A DNA stretch of 64,000 nucleotides from Adineta steineri (GCA_905250115.1 CAJNOI010000128.1:210064-274063), one strand, 5' to 3'; positions 10,759 through 24,594 are shown, counted from the first letter of the stretch. Notes: generated from the sequence alone by a model not told the origin. Translations and numbers: made by a program.

Positions 10759-13340
10759 TAATCTTGGAAGCCATTAACCATTACTGTTTAATAAAGATAA
10801 GTAGTTTTGGAGTACCACGAATCTCAGACAAAAAACATATTTTAAATTTGAGAAAATTTTTGTACCAAAGATATAATTCTGAAAAATGAGCATCTCATCT
10901 CTAATATTTAAAAAATTTTTTTTCATTATGTCTCCCTAGCTATTACTTTGTAATACCATTAATGGTATGTATTGTTTTTCACAATTTAATTAACTTTAGC
11001 TCATCGATAGCATTTTAGATTCGTCAGACGTGACTTGAACGACGTCAAGATGAAATGTATAAAGTAAAAATAGCAATTATTGGTTCTTTCTCGATCAAAT
11101 ATAAATTGAATTAGAAGTATTCGATCTTTTTCAATGTAAACTACAAATTCTGTTAGAACTTCACGGAAATATCTTTCTTGTAATATTCTTGAATGCGTTA
11201 TTCATTTGAAACGTTCGATTTGTTTACTAAATAAAATCCAAGAACCATATACCCAGAAGAAATCGAGATCTTGCAATAAATCATCAAATCCATCCATCAA
11301 TAGACAGTTAAAAAAACAACACCATCTAGTTGAATTACTTTTATGCTATATAAATTAGAATAGACGTCATATAAATTCTGATACTCACCGATCAATACAA
11401 ACATCGAAAACGAAAATCCATTATTTAAATTAATTAAAAATTAATTTACATCTCGAACAACAATAGATCTTTGTAGTAAATGATCATAAATTTCTATATG
11501 TACACATAAAGTAATAATCAAATAATGGATTGATTGGTGTATTATAACGAACACACGTGTTGAATGAATTTGAGTTACAAGAATTCGTTGCAGGTATGAG
11601 TCGTTCAAGTAAAAACCTATTAGAAATACAATCTACATATCGACGACTAGACGATATCTGAACTACAAATGTTTGCAAAAAAAACTTGAAAATTTGTTTT
11701 TTTATAGGAAAGGTTCGTTTCTCTACTACTATAAATGACTAAAAAAGTGATTTTTTTGAGAGACAAATCGTCGATAGATATACTATATGTTGTATATATA
11801 GAAGTGTAATTTCTTTCCTCTTCGACAAAACAATTCGGAGCATACTTGTATAATCGAAGATATTTGTGGAAGAAGATTTCCAAGTTTTCTTTGGAAGCAT
11901 CTGTCCATTCGCTAGTTTAGTAAAATTACTTCTTTCAGTAATAGTAGCAAGTAAAGATTAAATATGTTTGGCTTGTTTATAAGTAATACGAAGAATATAA
12001 AATAATATTAGTATACAATATGTATTTGTTATTGATTTACTGCTTAAGATAATAAATATAAACATTTGGATTAATATGTAATTGATAGAAGACTTTCATC
12101 ATATTTCAGACAGTAGATATCACATTCACAAAACTCATATTTCTCATAGATAATTATTTAGACAGACAGAACAGCGTAGTCTACTCTTTATAGGCACGAA
12201 TAATCAATTTTTGAATAATTATTGAGTTACTATAAAGTAGAAAAATTAATTTTGTATACGGTAAATAAAAAAATAAGTAGTTTTCTTATTATGATCTCAT
12301 ATCGACATATATTTTATCCTAGTTATCAGCATATTATATCATTATGCACTATTTATGTTAAGTAGAGGCATTTAATGATTGTAATAGTAAATATTGTTGA
12401 AGCGAGTGTTAAATACTTAATAATTCAAATTATATTCCAATGAATTATTACAAAATTTATCTGAATCTGATAAAATCATATATCAAATTTTTTATAAAAT
12501 AAATGTAATAATATTTTCTTATTAATATCGATGAATATATTTCTTAAAAAATAAAAAAGTTCTCTCGTTGTTCAAATGTCATATAAAACAAATTGAACTA
12601 AAAACTTAAGTGAACAGATCAATCGATATTTAACATGTGATTGTTTTATTAACATCATCTTTTTCGTTTTGTTTTTTGTATTTCTATTACTTTGATCATA
12701 AATGTGATTATTTAATCAAGAGAGAATGAATATATTTAAACAACAGCGTATCCGTTCATTAACTATTCTTTCTATGTTTAACACATATACACAAAATAAT
12801 CTTGATAATTCATCTGGAAACAAAACTTATTCCTCATCGATTTATTTTCTTTTGTCCACGAATAAAACGATCGGTTGTAGATGATCAGAAAAAGAACACA
12901 AATAATACATGTAAGGTTTATAATGTCGTCGTATTATTATTCTAGTTATTGAAATTAACAATTAAACCTTTTTCTTAATAATATAAAATTGTAATGAAAA
13001 TAATTAATGTTCAATGTTATCATCAAGAGAATGTGTAAGTATCAGTTTATTTTATATTAAACTGAATTTTTTGATTAGATAAATTTTGCAAATAAAAATT
13101 AATAGTAATCTTGTGAGAAATAGCTTCATCATTCTTTATAAGCATTAGCTGATATCGCATCTTGGAAGATGATTGGATACTATACTTACCATTTGTCAAT
13201 GAGCGAAGTCTAAACCTAGAATTATCAAACTGAAACCACAGGAGAACGTGATTTTTAGTAACCGAGATTAGAATGAGTAATTTTAATTTAAATCGATGTA
13301 ATCAAATATCATAATTTTTACAAGCAAATCAAGTTAATTC
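10759..13340. other. Gene-poor AT-rich stretch
   Basis: About 2.6 kb without a supported gene. Minus-strand open frames at 11484-11678 and 11647-11883 are short, overlap each other and show no domain. No RNA gene or clear repeat was noticed. Confidence 0.45.
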
Positions 13341-13686
13341 TCTCTCTCTCTCGTAGAGAAGAGTCTTGCAAACATAAATTGTCTGCTTGCTTGTCTGTCC
13401 GCAGGATAAAATATCATCGAAAAATCAATTTTCCAATGCATGGACTTCGAATCTGATGTTAGTTTTTCAAAATTCTTTAAAAAAAATATGTTTTTAGACA
13501 AAGGACCATTTTTTTACGAAAAAACTTTTTTTTTTATATAAAATTTAACAAAACGGTTTTTGAGGTCGGGGAACACGAATCTTATGTAAGTGTTCGCAAG
13601 TTATATAAGCCAAAAATCCCGTAGCATTGTAGAACACCATTTCTACGAGAAAGAGCTAAGCGAGTCTTTAGACAAGCGTTACTTGT
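13341..13686 (+). repeat. Interspersed repeat family R1, copy D
   Basis: Begins with TCTCTCGTAGAGAAGAGTC, passes through CATAAATTGTCTGCTTGCTT and ends TTTCTACGAGAAAGAGCTAA followed by GCGAGTCTTTAGACAAGCG. Same orientation as copy A, with a different middle section. Confidence 0.78.
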
Positions 13687-15239
13687 TGATTAAAATATAA
13701 AAAGATCTAGAAAAATCTACATCGTATCCATGTTAATCAGTTTTATATCTGTAGCTAGTTGTAAAACGAATAAAATGCTAAAAACTATTTTAAATGAATA
13801 TAAAAATGTTGATTACATCAGCTGTTGCTCATAAAGAATATATGCTGTGTATCTGTATATGTTTTCTGTTTTCGTTACAGACATTGATATTGTTATGGTA
13901 TGATATGTTTCTTACCATAAAGAATACTAATTCTCTTTCATTTTCTCACGTACTACTGATATGGTTGAGTATTTAAGGGGTGAACATTGTGAAGAAAACA
14001 ATGATTCTTGTTTTATGAAAGAAGACGAATAAAGAACGATAACAGATATGATACGTAAAGTAAGTGTATTAATTTAAACAGATTTTATTATTTCATCAAA
14101 ATAAATAAAACTACTTTCAAATTAAACTGATAACATTATTAGACTCTAACTACATAGTTTCTGAAGGAGAATAGCGTACTCTTATGAGAGTAGTTATATC
14201 AGATCCAAATATGTATAATACTTGATAATAGAATTGACAAATATTATTCAAAAAGTGATTTTATACTTTTTTTTCTCTGACAAGAATATATGTCAGAATG
14301 AACACATAATTATAAAAAATGGATCATTTTTGCTAAATAAAATTTATTGCAATAGTCTAAATATGAAAATAATATAGATTTTATAATGAAAACATACGGA
14401 AATTTAATTAAGTTAAATACAAATATATATTTTATGAATAGTTATATTTAATAAAAAATATTCAGTTTTAAAAGATAAGTTTTTAGAATTTGTTTTTATA
14501 CATTGTAAAAATATTTCTGTTATGAATAATCAATATATTGTTATGGTGAAAATTTATTCATTTTTCTTTTTTTTTTTATATATAGATGATTAGTTATGCA
14601 GAGAATTTTTATGTTTATTTTAAAGATTTTAATATAACAAAGTATTAATTTTATTATCTGAATAACGTACTAGCGAGTCGAACTTTTATTAAAGTTTTTT
14701 TTTTCTGAGCATAGTTAAATAAAGCACGCCGAGTTACATAGAAAAATGTTGTTTTTAACATTCTCAGATAGCTTTTGTTAAACATATTTCGAAAATACTT
14801 TTATTCTCGAAATACCGTTAAAGTGATACATCATTATTTAACATGAAAGTTATGTATTGCCATTTTTATATTTAATCTTAATTTTATGTGGTTCCAAGTA
14901 TTTTGATCGATGTTTCTGATATAACCAAATGTAATGAAAAAACTTGAGGGTGGGTGTCCTATATCACCCACACTCACATTCTCAAAAAATTAGAATTTGT
15001 ATTCTCATATCAATTGAAAGTGTTCGCTCGACAGATAAAGGTTTTAAACCACCTATTTTCGACATATCATAGACTCAAGTTTCCATTCAGTTTCTTTCCT
15101 CAACGAATGTATGCAAGGTTTCTATATAACAATGAATGATACATATATATTTGCCATTTCCTTTTCTAAGTCTTTATTTTCTACATGTTATTCAATCTCT
15201 TTTTATTCTTATTTATTAAACATGATTTTAATTATATAG
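13687..15239. other. Intergenic stretch upstream of galactosyltransferase copy A
   Basis: No coding region is supported except possibly an unlocated first exon of the following gene. From about 14886 the sequence is homologous to 20596 onwards and belongs to the tandem duplication. A small palindrome, TGAGGGTGGGTGT with ACCCACACTCAC, lies at about 14946-14985. Confidence 0.5.
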
Positions 15240-16513
15240 AAACGTTCTGTTTCAACTGGATTGGCGCTTACCTGTCTTATACTAATTACTACTTTTTATG
15301 TTGCTTTTCATACGAATGAATCTTATATTGAATCAAAAACAAATCAACTTGATAATGTTACGATTCATCCAGAACTATTGTCACCACGTGTTCTCTGTCT
15401 AATATTAACAACGCCAAAATATTTTCTTGATCGTGTAAAAGCGGTTAATGATACATGGGGCCCACGATGTGATCGTTATCTCTTCGTTACAGACTATACA
15501 CCACAAACAATGACACCTGAACAAATCAATTTCACACAACAAATACCAATTGCACCCATTCAGAATATTACACCTGGTTATGATCATTTAACACAAAAAA
15601 CAACATTAGCTTTTCTCTTTGCATATGAAAAATATTTCAATGATTTTGACTGGTTCGTCAAAGCAGATGACGATACATATTTGATTGTTGAAAACTTAAA
15701 AGCTTTTCTAAGTCAACAAAATGCATCTGAACCTGTGACATTTGGATATAATTTTAAGGTAATTATCAAATCACCATATATCTACTATGTATTTTTATAG
15801 ATTGAGTTGTTTTGTTTATGATTTAAACTAATATAAACATTTATTTCATTTATCTTTGGGTCAAATGCAATAATAAAACTTAAAAGCTGAGATATTTTCT
15901 ATAGTTGTATTTGATGGAAGTATACGTAAACAGATCATGTCAATAAAAAAAATTTGATTAAAAATTCTTTCAATTGTTTAGTTTTATAATTTTGGTTTAT
16001 ATCTATGATAATAGACTAATTGAAATTGTTTATTTTTTTTTCTTATAGGTGATTGTTCCAAAGGGATACCATTCAGGTGGAGCATCATATGTATTAAGTC
16101 GAGAATCATTACGAAGATTTTATGAGGCTCATAAAGATCCAACCTCCACGTGCCTTAAAGATGGTGGTAATGAAGACATTGAAATAGCTAGATGTCTTCG
16201 TACTAAAGATGTTTATCCCGGTCAATCATTGGATAAACAAAATCGTGAATTATTTCATACACTTTCATATACCGATCATTTTCGGGGTAATTTTCCTGAT
16301 TGGCTCAAGAAATATGCTGAGAATCCATTACAGACTGTAAGTTGATTGAAGAAGTTACGTCTTAAATAAACTATGTATTTTCTTTTTTAGGGTGACAATT
16401 GTTGTAGTGATCAAACAATTTCATTTCATTACATTGATCCCGATAAAATATATCTAATGGATTTTTTATTATATAAAACTCGATCCAGGAATGTATCACA
16501 AAGAAAAAAGTGA
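15240..16513 (+). CDS. C1GALT1-like beta-1,3-galactosyltransferase, copy A
   Basis: Three exons are certain: 15240-15758, 16049-16336 and 16391-16513, all phase 0, encoding 309 residues and a stop. The family (GT31) adds galactose to O-linked GalNAc in the Golgi to make core 1. The first exon encodes a membrane anchor (GLALTCLILITTFYVAF) as in a type II Golgi enzyme. Then come LCLILTTPKYFLDRVKAVNDTW, the metal-binding DDD of KADDDTYLIVENL, a GGASYVLSRESLRRF acceptor-site block, EDIEIARCLR, and a late NCCSDQTISFHY motif diagnostic of C1GALT1. The exon opens after a TATATAG acceptor without an ATG, so a short upstream exon must supply the start. The equivalent of the start proposed for copy B (21274) reads ACG here at about 15103, so where this copy starts is unclear. 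Confidence 0.88.
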
Positions 16514-18391
16514 GGATATGGAAGAAAACTTTTTCTAGAACTGAAAAGGTTCACATACAATTTTTCAAAAGTGGAGAGATGTAGAACAGTATTTTTTTCA
16601 TTTAATGATGTTTTTTTTACAATAAAATATACAACACTGGCTGAAAAAAAAACTGAAAATTTTCTAAAAGTGAAGGAGGAAATGTGCGCATTTCTTCCCT
16701 CTCTGCATCTCATAGGTAGCACATTATTGTTATAATTCTGGTTTTATTAAACAGTTGACTAAATAAGCATGCATATGTTTGGTTTACTTTTATTCGACTA
16801 GTATATAAAAACTATACAAATATAAAATTAAACTATAGTCAAGATGATGATGAAAATATTGAACAAAGTAAATGTCAACATACTACACTGATTTAATCTG
16901 GCAAATCATTGGATACAGAAAGCGTAAGCTGATCTATTGAATTAATGACACGTGTATTTTGTCAATACATAAATTTAACTTCATTCGAATATTGAGATTT
17001 TTGTGAAAACCTTAAAATCGTTATTTCGAAATCAAGCTTCGCATCGCATTTCTTCTCGACTGGTGTACCATCTAGTTACAATAGAATTGTGAAAAATTTA
17101 TGCATGAAACATTTACTGGTAAATACATTCTAATTACATACATATTGTGGTTTCACGAAATATTTTTTCTTGGAGAATCTCAGATCAATAAATATTTTCT
17201 ATTATTATAAATTCTTTGACATGAATATGTAAGGATTGATTTTATGATGTTTCTCTGTCATCAAACAAATGTGTCTTATTATATTGGTATAATTCCAGAG
17301 GGAAACAGCCAACTTCAATAATCGAGACTTCGTGCATGAAGTCGTCGTTGTTTCTTCATTGGTCTAATTTCATTGTTGTACATACAAAGAAAAGAAAGTA
17401 TTTTGTAAAAACGATGAACAACAGAATTTCATGTCATATATGACTATTGTTGACGCCAAAATCAAAAGAGACTAAGTTGAGACGTCTTCTTCTTCGATAA
17501 TGTATGAAAATGACCCATCATCTAGATGAAATTTCAGTTTTAATCTTTGATTTAGATAGAACAAGTTTACACCTATAGTTCATCATACAATGTACTTGTT
17601 TACTTTTCATTACATCAAGTCATTAGAAGAAAATGAATGAAAATATAGTCAAAACTAGTAGAATTCTTTATTATTTCGTGGCTGTAAACACAATCCTGTT
17701 TATTTATAACTAAAATAAAATTACAAAGTCATTTGTATTCTATATTGAACTATGAATATGAAGGTTCTCTATATAAATCAAAAGTTAAAAACAAAATTTC
17801 ATCTGTGACATTATTGAATTAATGATGTCACAACTTAATCTCAGGTCATCAGTTATTATTGTTCCCATAATATTCCTGTTATACACATCCCTACTTAATT
17901 CTAGCATCGATAATCGATCTTTTCTCTAAGACCACTATAAAAACAGATAAAGAACAATGAACTATCATCTAAATAGTTATCTAATGACTATATCTGTACG
18001 TAGTTAATCAAATTTCATTATTCAATAATTTATATTTTTCGTTTGATCTTTAAAATTACAACATATATTCATATGATAAATACAATTAGAAATTCATTCT
18101 TTTGTATGTCATCATGTAGGAAAGATAAAATTACTACTCCAATGATCATTATTTACAAACATTTTATAACAACCTACAACTCGTAATGCAAACGAAATAA
18201 AGCATGTACTGCTTCACCTAATTTAATGGAAGTAGGCGGAGTAAGGACTTTTTGCCTTTAAATCACGTAAAAGTATAGAAATAAATGTAATCTTTATCTC
18301 TCACTTATTTTTATTTTAATAGTATATATATATATATAAATCGACATCTCATCTTGTTTATAAGACATTCTATATTGATTTGAAAATAAAA
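16514..18391. other. Spacer between galactosyltransferase A and coiled-coil gene A
   Basis: No gene is supported. The section from about 17917 onward is nearly identical to 23425 onward in the second unit, while the earlier part is longer here by insertions or a deletion in the other unit. A TA microsatellite at about 18321-18338 is absent from the second copy. Confidence 0.5.
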
Positions 18392-19114
18392 ATGTCAATG
18401 ACAAATATTAATAATGAACACGAACAAATGATTTCAGTACTTAATCAACTTATAGATGAACGTGAAATATTATCAAGAGAAAATGAATATCTAAGATCAA
18501 GATTAAATGAATCTTTATTAATTGAAACAATGAATGAAATGAGAAAAGAACGAAGTTTATTATTTAAATTATTATCAAATCTAACAACAAAACATAACTA
18601 TGATGAACAAGTACATTATATAAAACAAGATTTAAAAGAGAAGTATTTCTTTTAGAATTCTTCAATAGAATCGATTGATTTGTTCATTTGTAGTTATAAT
18701 AATTCTCTTCCTCCACCTTCTTATCCGATACTTAATGATAAATCATCAGTTAAGACAACTACTAAACAAGATTCAAGTTTAGCTCGTCATAATCGTTCGA
18801 CAATAATAAATAATGCTCATGTTCATCGATTAAAACCGAATATTGAACATCATCAACAACAACAACAACAACCCAAAATTATGTACAATACTGAACATCG
18901 AAAAGAGAACTCAATAAATAATCTCGCTAGACTAATATCACCGACAACTACTCATTGGAAACCATTTCAAACAAATAAAAAATTTGTTTTTTATAAAATA
19001 CCTCAAACACAGGAATTTATCAAATCTATTCGAAAACATGATATACAATTAAAACATAGTCAAAACTCACCATTTCAACGTTATCGTTCACAATCATTAC
19101 AAAACCTAACATAA
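18392..19114 (+). CDS. Small coiled-coil protein of unknown function, copy A
   Basis: Two exons, 18392-18642 and 18694-19114, joined by a 51-bp GT-AG intron, give 223 residues. The start could also be the ATG at 18398, the only one kept in copy B. Residues 1-85 are charged and helical with a heptad-like pattern (MISVLNQLIDEREILSRENE onward), suggesting a coiled coil. The rest is basic, Gln/Ser/Asn-rich and probably disordered, with a polyglutamine run and a C-terminal RYRSQSLQNLT. I do not recognise the family. The exon 1 protein is identical to copy B, and exon 2 differs at only a few residues and in polyglutamine length. Conservation of an open frame in both copies supports a real gene. Confidence 0.65.
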
Positions 19115-19270
19115 TAATTATTATATAAACACAACAATAACTATTCTTTCTTTTTTCCTCTCTCTTCTTTGATATTTAATTAGATAGATTTGTATTAACT
19201 CACACATAGATAATTTATTTATTTTTTAATATCAAAAACAATTACTGATATAAACAAGAATATAATTATT

Positions 19271-19330
19271 TTATTTACAATGTTCAAATAACCATGTGAG
19301 ACCTTCGGTTAAACCACTTCCATTTAATAC
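19271..19330 (-). pseudogene. 3' fragment of ARF-type GTPase gene
   Basis: About 60 bp matching the last codons and stop of the GTPase gene at 24786-25560. Read on the minus strand it still encodes [18 protein letters not shown] and a stop, with one Ser-to-Phe change against the full gene. The match stops abruptly at about 19330, so this is a duplication scar, not a gene. Confidence 0.8.
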
Positions 19331-20595
19331 ATTAGTAGAAAAAATGGTAGCTTAGAACAAACAATATGTTGCATTGTAACCGTATATACTCATCCATTTG
19401 TAAGGAAAAATGGTGCTCAGTATAATGACAGTATTATTAACGAGAACCACGAAGCTACTGGAAAAATCTTGTTATTCACAAACAGTCATGATGTTAATCT
19501 GAAGAGTTCTCAGAGACAGTCATAATTTTAAATTTTGTCATTATTTTGTTTGTTCGGTTTGCCCGTCAGCGAGTTTTTTTCAAACATTTTAAATGATATT
19601 AATTTTCTAAGATAATACCAGTAATTGTTAATAATTATTAACTTTTCGTTCAGCATAGAAAACATTTCACAAAAGCGTATAGTACTGCAAGACGAAAATT
19701 TTTATCTTTTCTTTCTATTCGCACATTGTTACGATACATATTACATGTCGAGATCATCTGTTTATATATGACTTGAACACGTAATACAAAGCGTCACATG
19801 GTAAAGAAAAAGAAAAAGAAACGACTAAAAATAGTGATGCAGTTGTTGGCACTTTTAGAAACAACAAATAAATTGTGCTTGTGTGTAATCGAAAAGTGTG
19901 TGTCTTCTTCATAATTTACTTAAGAAAATCGTGCATCTATGTAAGAATGACAAAGATGATAGAAAGACTAAAACAGGATTTAATCGAAAACAACTGCATG
20001 CATTCAATGTTATTATAAGATAGTGATATAACCCTACAGCACAAATGACTGTATACAACCGAAAAGTAAGAAAACGACGATATACATTACATAATCATAC
20101 TATAAGAAGCAGTCGTTAACAAAATGATACTCATGCATCCTGATAATCCTTCTACTAGAATCCTATAGTTTACTATAACTTGAAATTAGAGCAACCAATA
20201 TATTGTCTTTTCACTAACGAAATATCCGAATACGCGCGATCAATAAAAATATTTTTCTCAGAGTCACCTTCATTGTTGTAAATGATTTTACCTGAAGAAA
20301 AAAGCATTATTACGCGGAATTTATCTTTCCGCTGGAATACTTTGTAAATAAGTCATGTATAGAAAGAATTTTTCTCATAGTTACATATATTTATCCGTTC
20401 TTTGAAAACATTTTTCCCTTAGAAATAAGCATTGTTTATATGAATTTTTATTTTTCCGCTGGATTAGTATAGAATTCGAAGTTAATAACATTGCTTCTTG
20501 ATCCTATCCTCTGTGAAAAAGCAGCATGTCTGACCTGGCGACTTTTTTTCCCAATGAAACTCAGCGTTTTTCTCACCGATCGAAGTTTTGTCCAA
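19331..20595. other. Unduplicated spacer between tandem units
   Basis: About 1.26 kb without a supported gene, RNA or repeat. It separates the end of the first duplicated unit from the start of homology of the second. Confidence 0.45.
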
Positions 20596-21273
20596 CTCTC
20601 GCTTTCAAGTATTTTAATGGATATTTCTGATATAATTCAAAGCAATGAAAAAACTTTAACCGATTTCAAAGAGAAAATACTGAAAAAATTGCATTCACCA
20701 TGAGCTAGTCTATATATAGATATATGACTCTCATATAGGTAATACCTTCCAAAGACATCAACTCACCATAGACAAATTCTATAGTAATTCTTTTTCTATA
20801 ATTATAATCGTCACATATACATTAAAAAAACTACGTATAGATTTTGGACAAGCTTTCTCTATCATTAAGAAATTAAATTTGTTTTCATAAACACCCTACT
20901 ACCATCCCATTCAAAATAAAAGAGACTTTACGGCTTTCTAAATAACTTTTGATAGGAAGAAGGTAGAAAGCTGTGGTTTCCACCATTAAAAAGACGAGTA
21001 TTGGGACTATTAAAACATATGAAAACGATTACTATTTAATTTGGCTCTGTGGGTTTTCTAGAGGCCGGCGTTTCTGGAAAACCAAGATTTTTTCAAACTT
21101 TCATAACAATCCAGGTGTGGGTGTATGTGCCCAATTTCAGTCATACCCTCAAAAAATAAGAATTTGTATTGTCTTATCAATTGAAAGTGTTCGCTCGACA
21201 GATAAAGGTTTTCTAAAAGAAGATTTTCAAACAACTATTTTCGACTCAAGCTTCCATTCAGTTTCTCTCCGCG

Positions 21274-22687
21274 ATGAATAAATGCAAGGTTTCTATATAA
21301 CAATGAATGATATATATATATTTGCCATTTCCTTTTCAAAGTCTTTATTTTCGAAATGTTATTCAATCTTTCTTTTATTCGTATTTATTAAACATAATTT
21401 TCATTATATAGACACGTTCTGTTTCAGTTGGATTGGCGCTTACTTGTCTTATACTAATTACTACTTTTTATGTTGGTTCTCATACGAATATATCTTATAT
21501 TGAATTTCAAAATATTAAACTTGATAATATTAAGATTTATTCAGAACTATTATCACCACGTATACTTTGTCTAATATTAACAGCACCAGAACATTTTCTT
21601 GATCGTGTAAAAGCCGTTAATGCAACATGGGGTCCACGATGTGATCGTTATTTCTTTATTACAGAATACATTCCACAGAATATGACACTTGCACAAATTA
21701 ATTTCGCACAACAAATACCAATTGCACCCATTCAGAATATTACACCTGGTTATGATCATTTAACACAAAAATCAACATTAGCTTTTCTCTTTGCATATGA
21801 AAAATATTTCAATGACTTTGACTGGTTCGTCAAAACAGATGACGATACATATTTGATTGTTGAAAACTTAAGAGCTTTTTTAAGTCAAAAAAATACATCT
21901 GAACCTGTGACATTTGGATATAATTATAAGGTAATTATCAGATCACTATATATCTACTATGCACTTTTATAGATTGAGTTGTTTTGTTTATGATTTAAAC
22001 TAATATAAACGTTTATCTCATTTATCTTTGAGTCAAATGAAATAATAAAACTCAAAAGCTGAGATATTATTCTGTAGGTATATAGTTGATGGAAGTATAT
22101 GTAAACAGGTCATATCAATAAAAAAATTTGATTATGAGTTTTTGCGATTGTTTAGTTTAATAATTTTGGTTTTTATCTATGATAATAGACTAATAAAAAT
22201 TGTTTATTCTTTTTGTTTATAGGTGAATGTTCCAAAAGGATTTCATGCAGGTGGAGCATCATATGTATTAAGTCGAGAATCATTACGAAGATTTTATGAG
22301 GCTCATAGAGATCCAAACTCCACGTGTCGTGCAGATGGTGGTGCTGAAGACAATGAAATAGCTAGATGTCTTCGTACTAAAGATGTTTATATGGGTAAAT
22401 CATTGGATAAACAAAATCGTGAATTATTTCATCCATTCAAATATATCGAGCATTTTTATGGCAATTTTAAGATCTGGCTTAAGGAATACGCTGAAAATCC
22501 GTTACAAACTGTAAGTTGATTGAAGAAGTTATGTCTTAAATAAACTATGTATTTTCTTTTTTAGGGTGACAATTGTTGTGGTGATAGAACAATTTCATTT
22601 CATTATATTCCTCCCGATGAAATATATCTGATGGATTTTTTATTATACAAAATGCGATCCAGAGATGTAGCACAAAGAAAAAAGTGA
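21274..22687 (+). CDS. C1GALT1-like beta-1,3-galactosyltransferase, copy B
   Basis: Exons 21412-21930, 22223-22510 and 22565-22687 are certain. A 15-base first exon at 21274-21288 (MNKCK, donor GTTTCT) is proposed because it joins in phase and gives the short cytoplasmic tail expected before the anchor GLALTCLILITTFYVG; total 314 residues. Motifs match copy A: LCLILTAPEHFLDRVKAVNA, DDD in KTDDDTYLIVENL, GGASYVLSRESLRRF, EDNEIARCLR and NCCGDRTISFHY. About four residues in five are the same as copy A in the main exon, far less than for the adjacent coiled-coil pair. Expected to act in the Golgi in O-glycan core 1 synthesis. The first exon is the weak part of the model. Confidence 0.85.
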
Positions 22688-23877
22688 GGATATGGAAGAA
22701 AGTTTTTCTAGAACTAAAAAGGTTCACATACAATTTTTCAAAAATGGGAAGATGTACAATAATATTTTTTTCATTTAATAATATTTTTTTACAATAAAAT
22801 ATACAATTTTGACTGAAAAAAGCTGACAAGTTTCTAAAAGTAAAGTAGAGAAGGTGCACACTCCTTCCTTGTCTGCATCCCGTAGACGGTACATTGCTGA
22901 CTCGATCAATATCTCATATTCATTGAAGGTTTATTAACGAAACTTGATAATTTTACAACATCGGTGAAATACCATAATAATGTAAAACTAATTGATTATC
23001 TTTATTTTATGAATATTTCAGCAGTATATATAATAATGTTATGATTTTGGTCTTATTAAAAATTTGACTAAATAAGCATGCACATGTTTGGTTTATTGTT
23101 ATTTGACTAGACTATAAAAACTACACAAATAGAAAATTAAACTATAGTAAAGATGATGAGAATATTGAACAAAGTAAATGTTAACATACTACAGTGATTG
23201 AAATTTAACCTCATTCGACTATAATCCTGAATATTGAGAATTTTGTGAAAACTTCAAAATCGTTATTTCGAAATCGAGCTTCACATCGCACTTCTCAGAC
23301 GAGTCTCGACTGGTGTGCCATATAGTTACAATGGAATTGTGAAGAATTTAGTCATTGTTAAAAATATTTCTGTTTATTCATTAAAATATTTACCGGTAAA
23401 TACATTCGAATTAATTACATACTTTTCTCTAAGACTACTATAAAAATAGATAAAAAACAATGAACTATCATCTAAGTAGTTATCTAATGACTATATCTGT
23501 ACGTAGTTAATCAAATTTCATTATTCAATAATTTATATTTTTCGTTTGATCTTTAAAATTACAACATATATTCATATGATAAATACAATTAGAAATTCAT
23601 TCTTTTGTATGTCATCATGTAGGAAAGATAAAATTACTACTCCAATGATCATTATTTACAAACATTTTATAACAACCTACAACTCGTAATGCAAACGAAA
23701 TAAAGCATGTACTGCTTCACCTAATTTAATGGAAGTAGGCGGAGTAAGGACTTTTTGCCTTTAAATCACGTAAAAGCATAGAAATAAATGTAATCATTAT
23801 CTCTCACTTATTTTTATAAATCGACATCTTATCTTGTTTATAAGACATTCTGTATTGATCTGAAAATAAAAATACCA
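22688..23877. other. Spacer between galactosyltransferase B and coiled-coil gene B
   Basis: No gene is supported. From about 23425 it is almost identical to the first unit, whereas the earlier part is only partly alignable. Confidence 0.5.
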
Positions 23878-24594
23878 ATGACAAATATTAATAATGAACA
23901 CGAACAAATGATTTCAGTACTTAATCAACTTATAGATGAACGTGAAATATTATCAAGAGAAAATGAATATCTAAGATCAAGATTAAATGAATCTTTATTA
24001 ATTGAAACAATGAATGAAATGAGAAAAGAACGAAGTTTATTATTTAAATTATTATCAAATCTAACAACAAAACATAACTATGATGAACAAGTACATTATA
24101 TAAAACAAGATTTAAAAGAGAAGTATTTCTTTTAGAATTCTTCAATAGAATCGATTGATTTGTTCATTTGTAGTTATAATAATTCTCTTCCTCCACCTTC
24201 TTATCCAATACTTAATGATAAATCATCAGTTAAGACAACTACTAAACAAGATTCAAGTTTAGCTCGTCATAATCGTTCAACCATAATAAATAATGCTCAT
24301 GTTCATCGATTAAAACCGAACATTGAACATCATCATCAACAACAACAACCAAAAATTATGTACAATACTGAACATCGAAAAGAAAATTCCGCAACAAATA
24401 ATCTCGCTAGACTAGTATTACCAACAACTATTCATTGGAAACCATTTCAAACAAATAAAAAATTTGTTTTTTATAAAATACCTCAAACACAAGAATCTAA
24501 TAAATCTATTCGAAAACATGATATACAATTGAAGCATAGTCAAAACTCACCATTTCAACGTTATCGTTCACAATCATTACAAAACTTAACATAA
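23878..24594 (+). CDS. Small coiled-coil protein of unknown function, copy B
   Basis: Exons 23878-24122 and 24174-24594 encode 221 residues. The first 85 residues are identical to copy A from its second methionine; the upstream ATG of copy A reads ATACC here, which favours MTNINNEH as the true start in both. Exon 2 differs by a shorter polyglutamine run and about eight substitutions. Same predicted layout: an N-terminal coiled coil followed by a basic, Ser/Gln-rich tail. Its 3' end lies 190 bases from the stop of the convergent ARF-type gene. No family was recognised. Confidence 0.65.

Larger units (their letters stand above)
14886..19330. repeat. Tandem duplication, first unit
   Basis: Paralogous to 20596-24841. 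Shared order: upstream region, C1GALT1-like gene, about 1 kb of spacer with indels, a 5' region and gene for a small coiled-coil protein, then the 3' tail of an ARF-type GTPase gene. The unit ends inside that tail at about 19330. Between the units, 19331-20595 is not duplicated. Confidence 0.85.

Noticed and set aside
11484-11883. Overlapping minus-strand open frames
   Set aside because: Short, mutually overlapping, no domain, and no splice partners seen.
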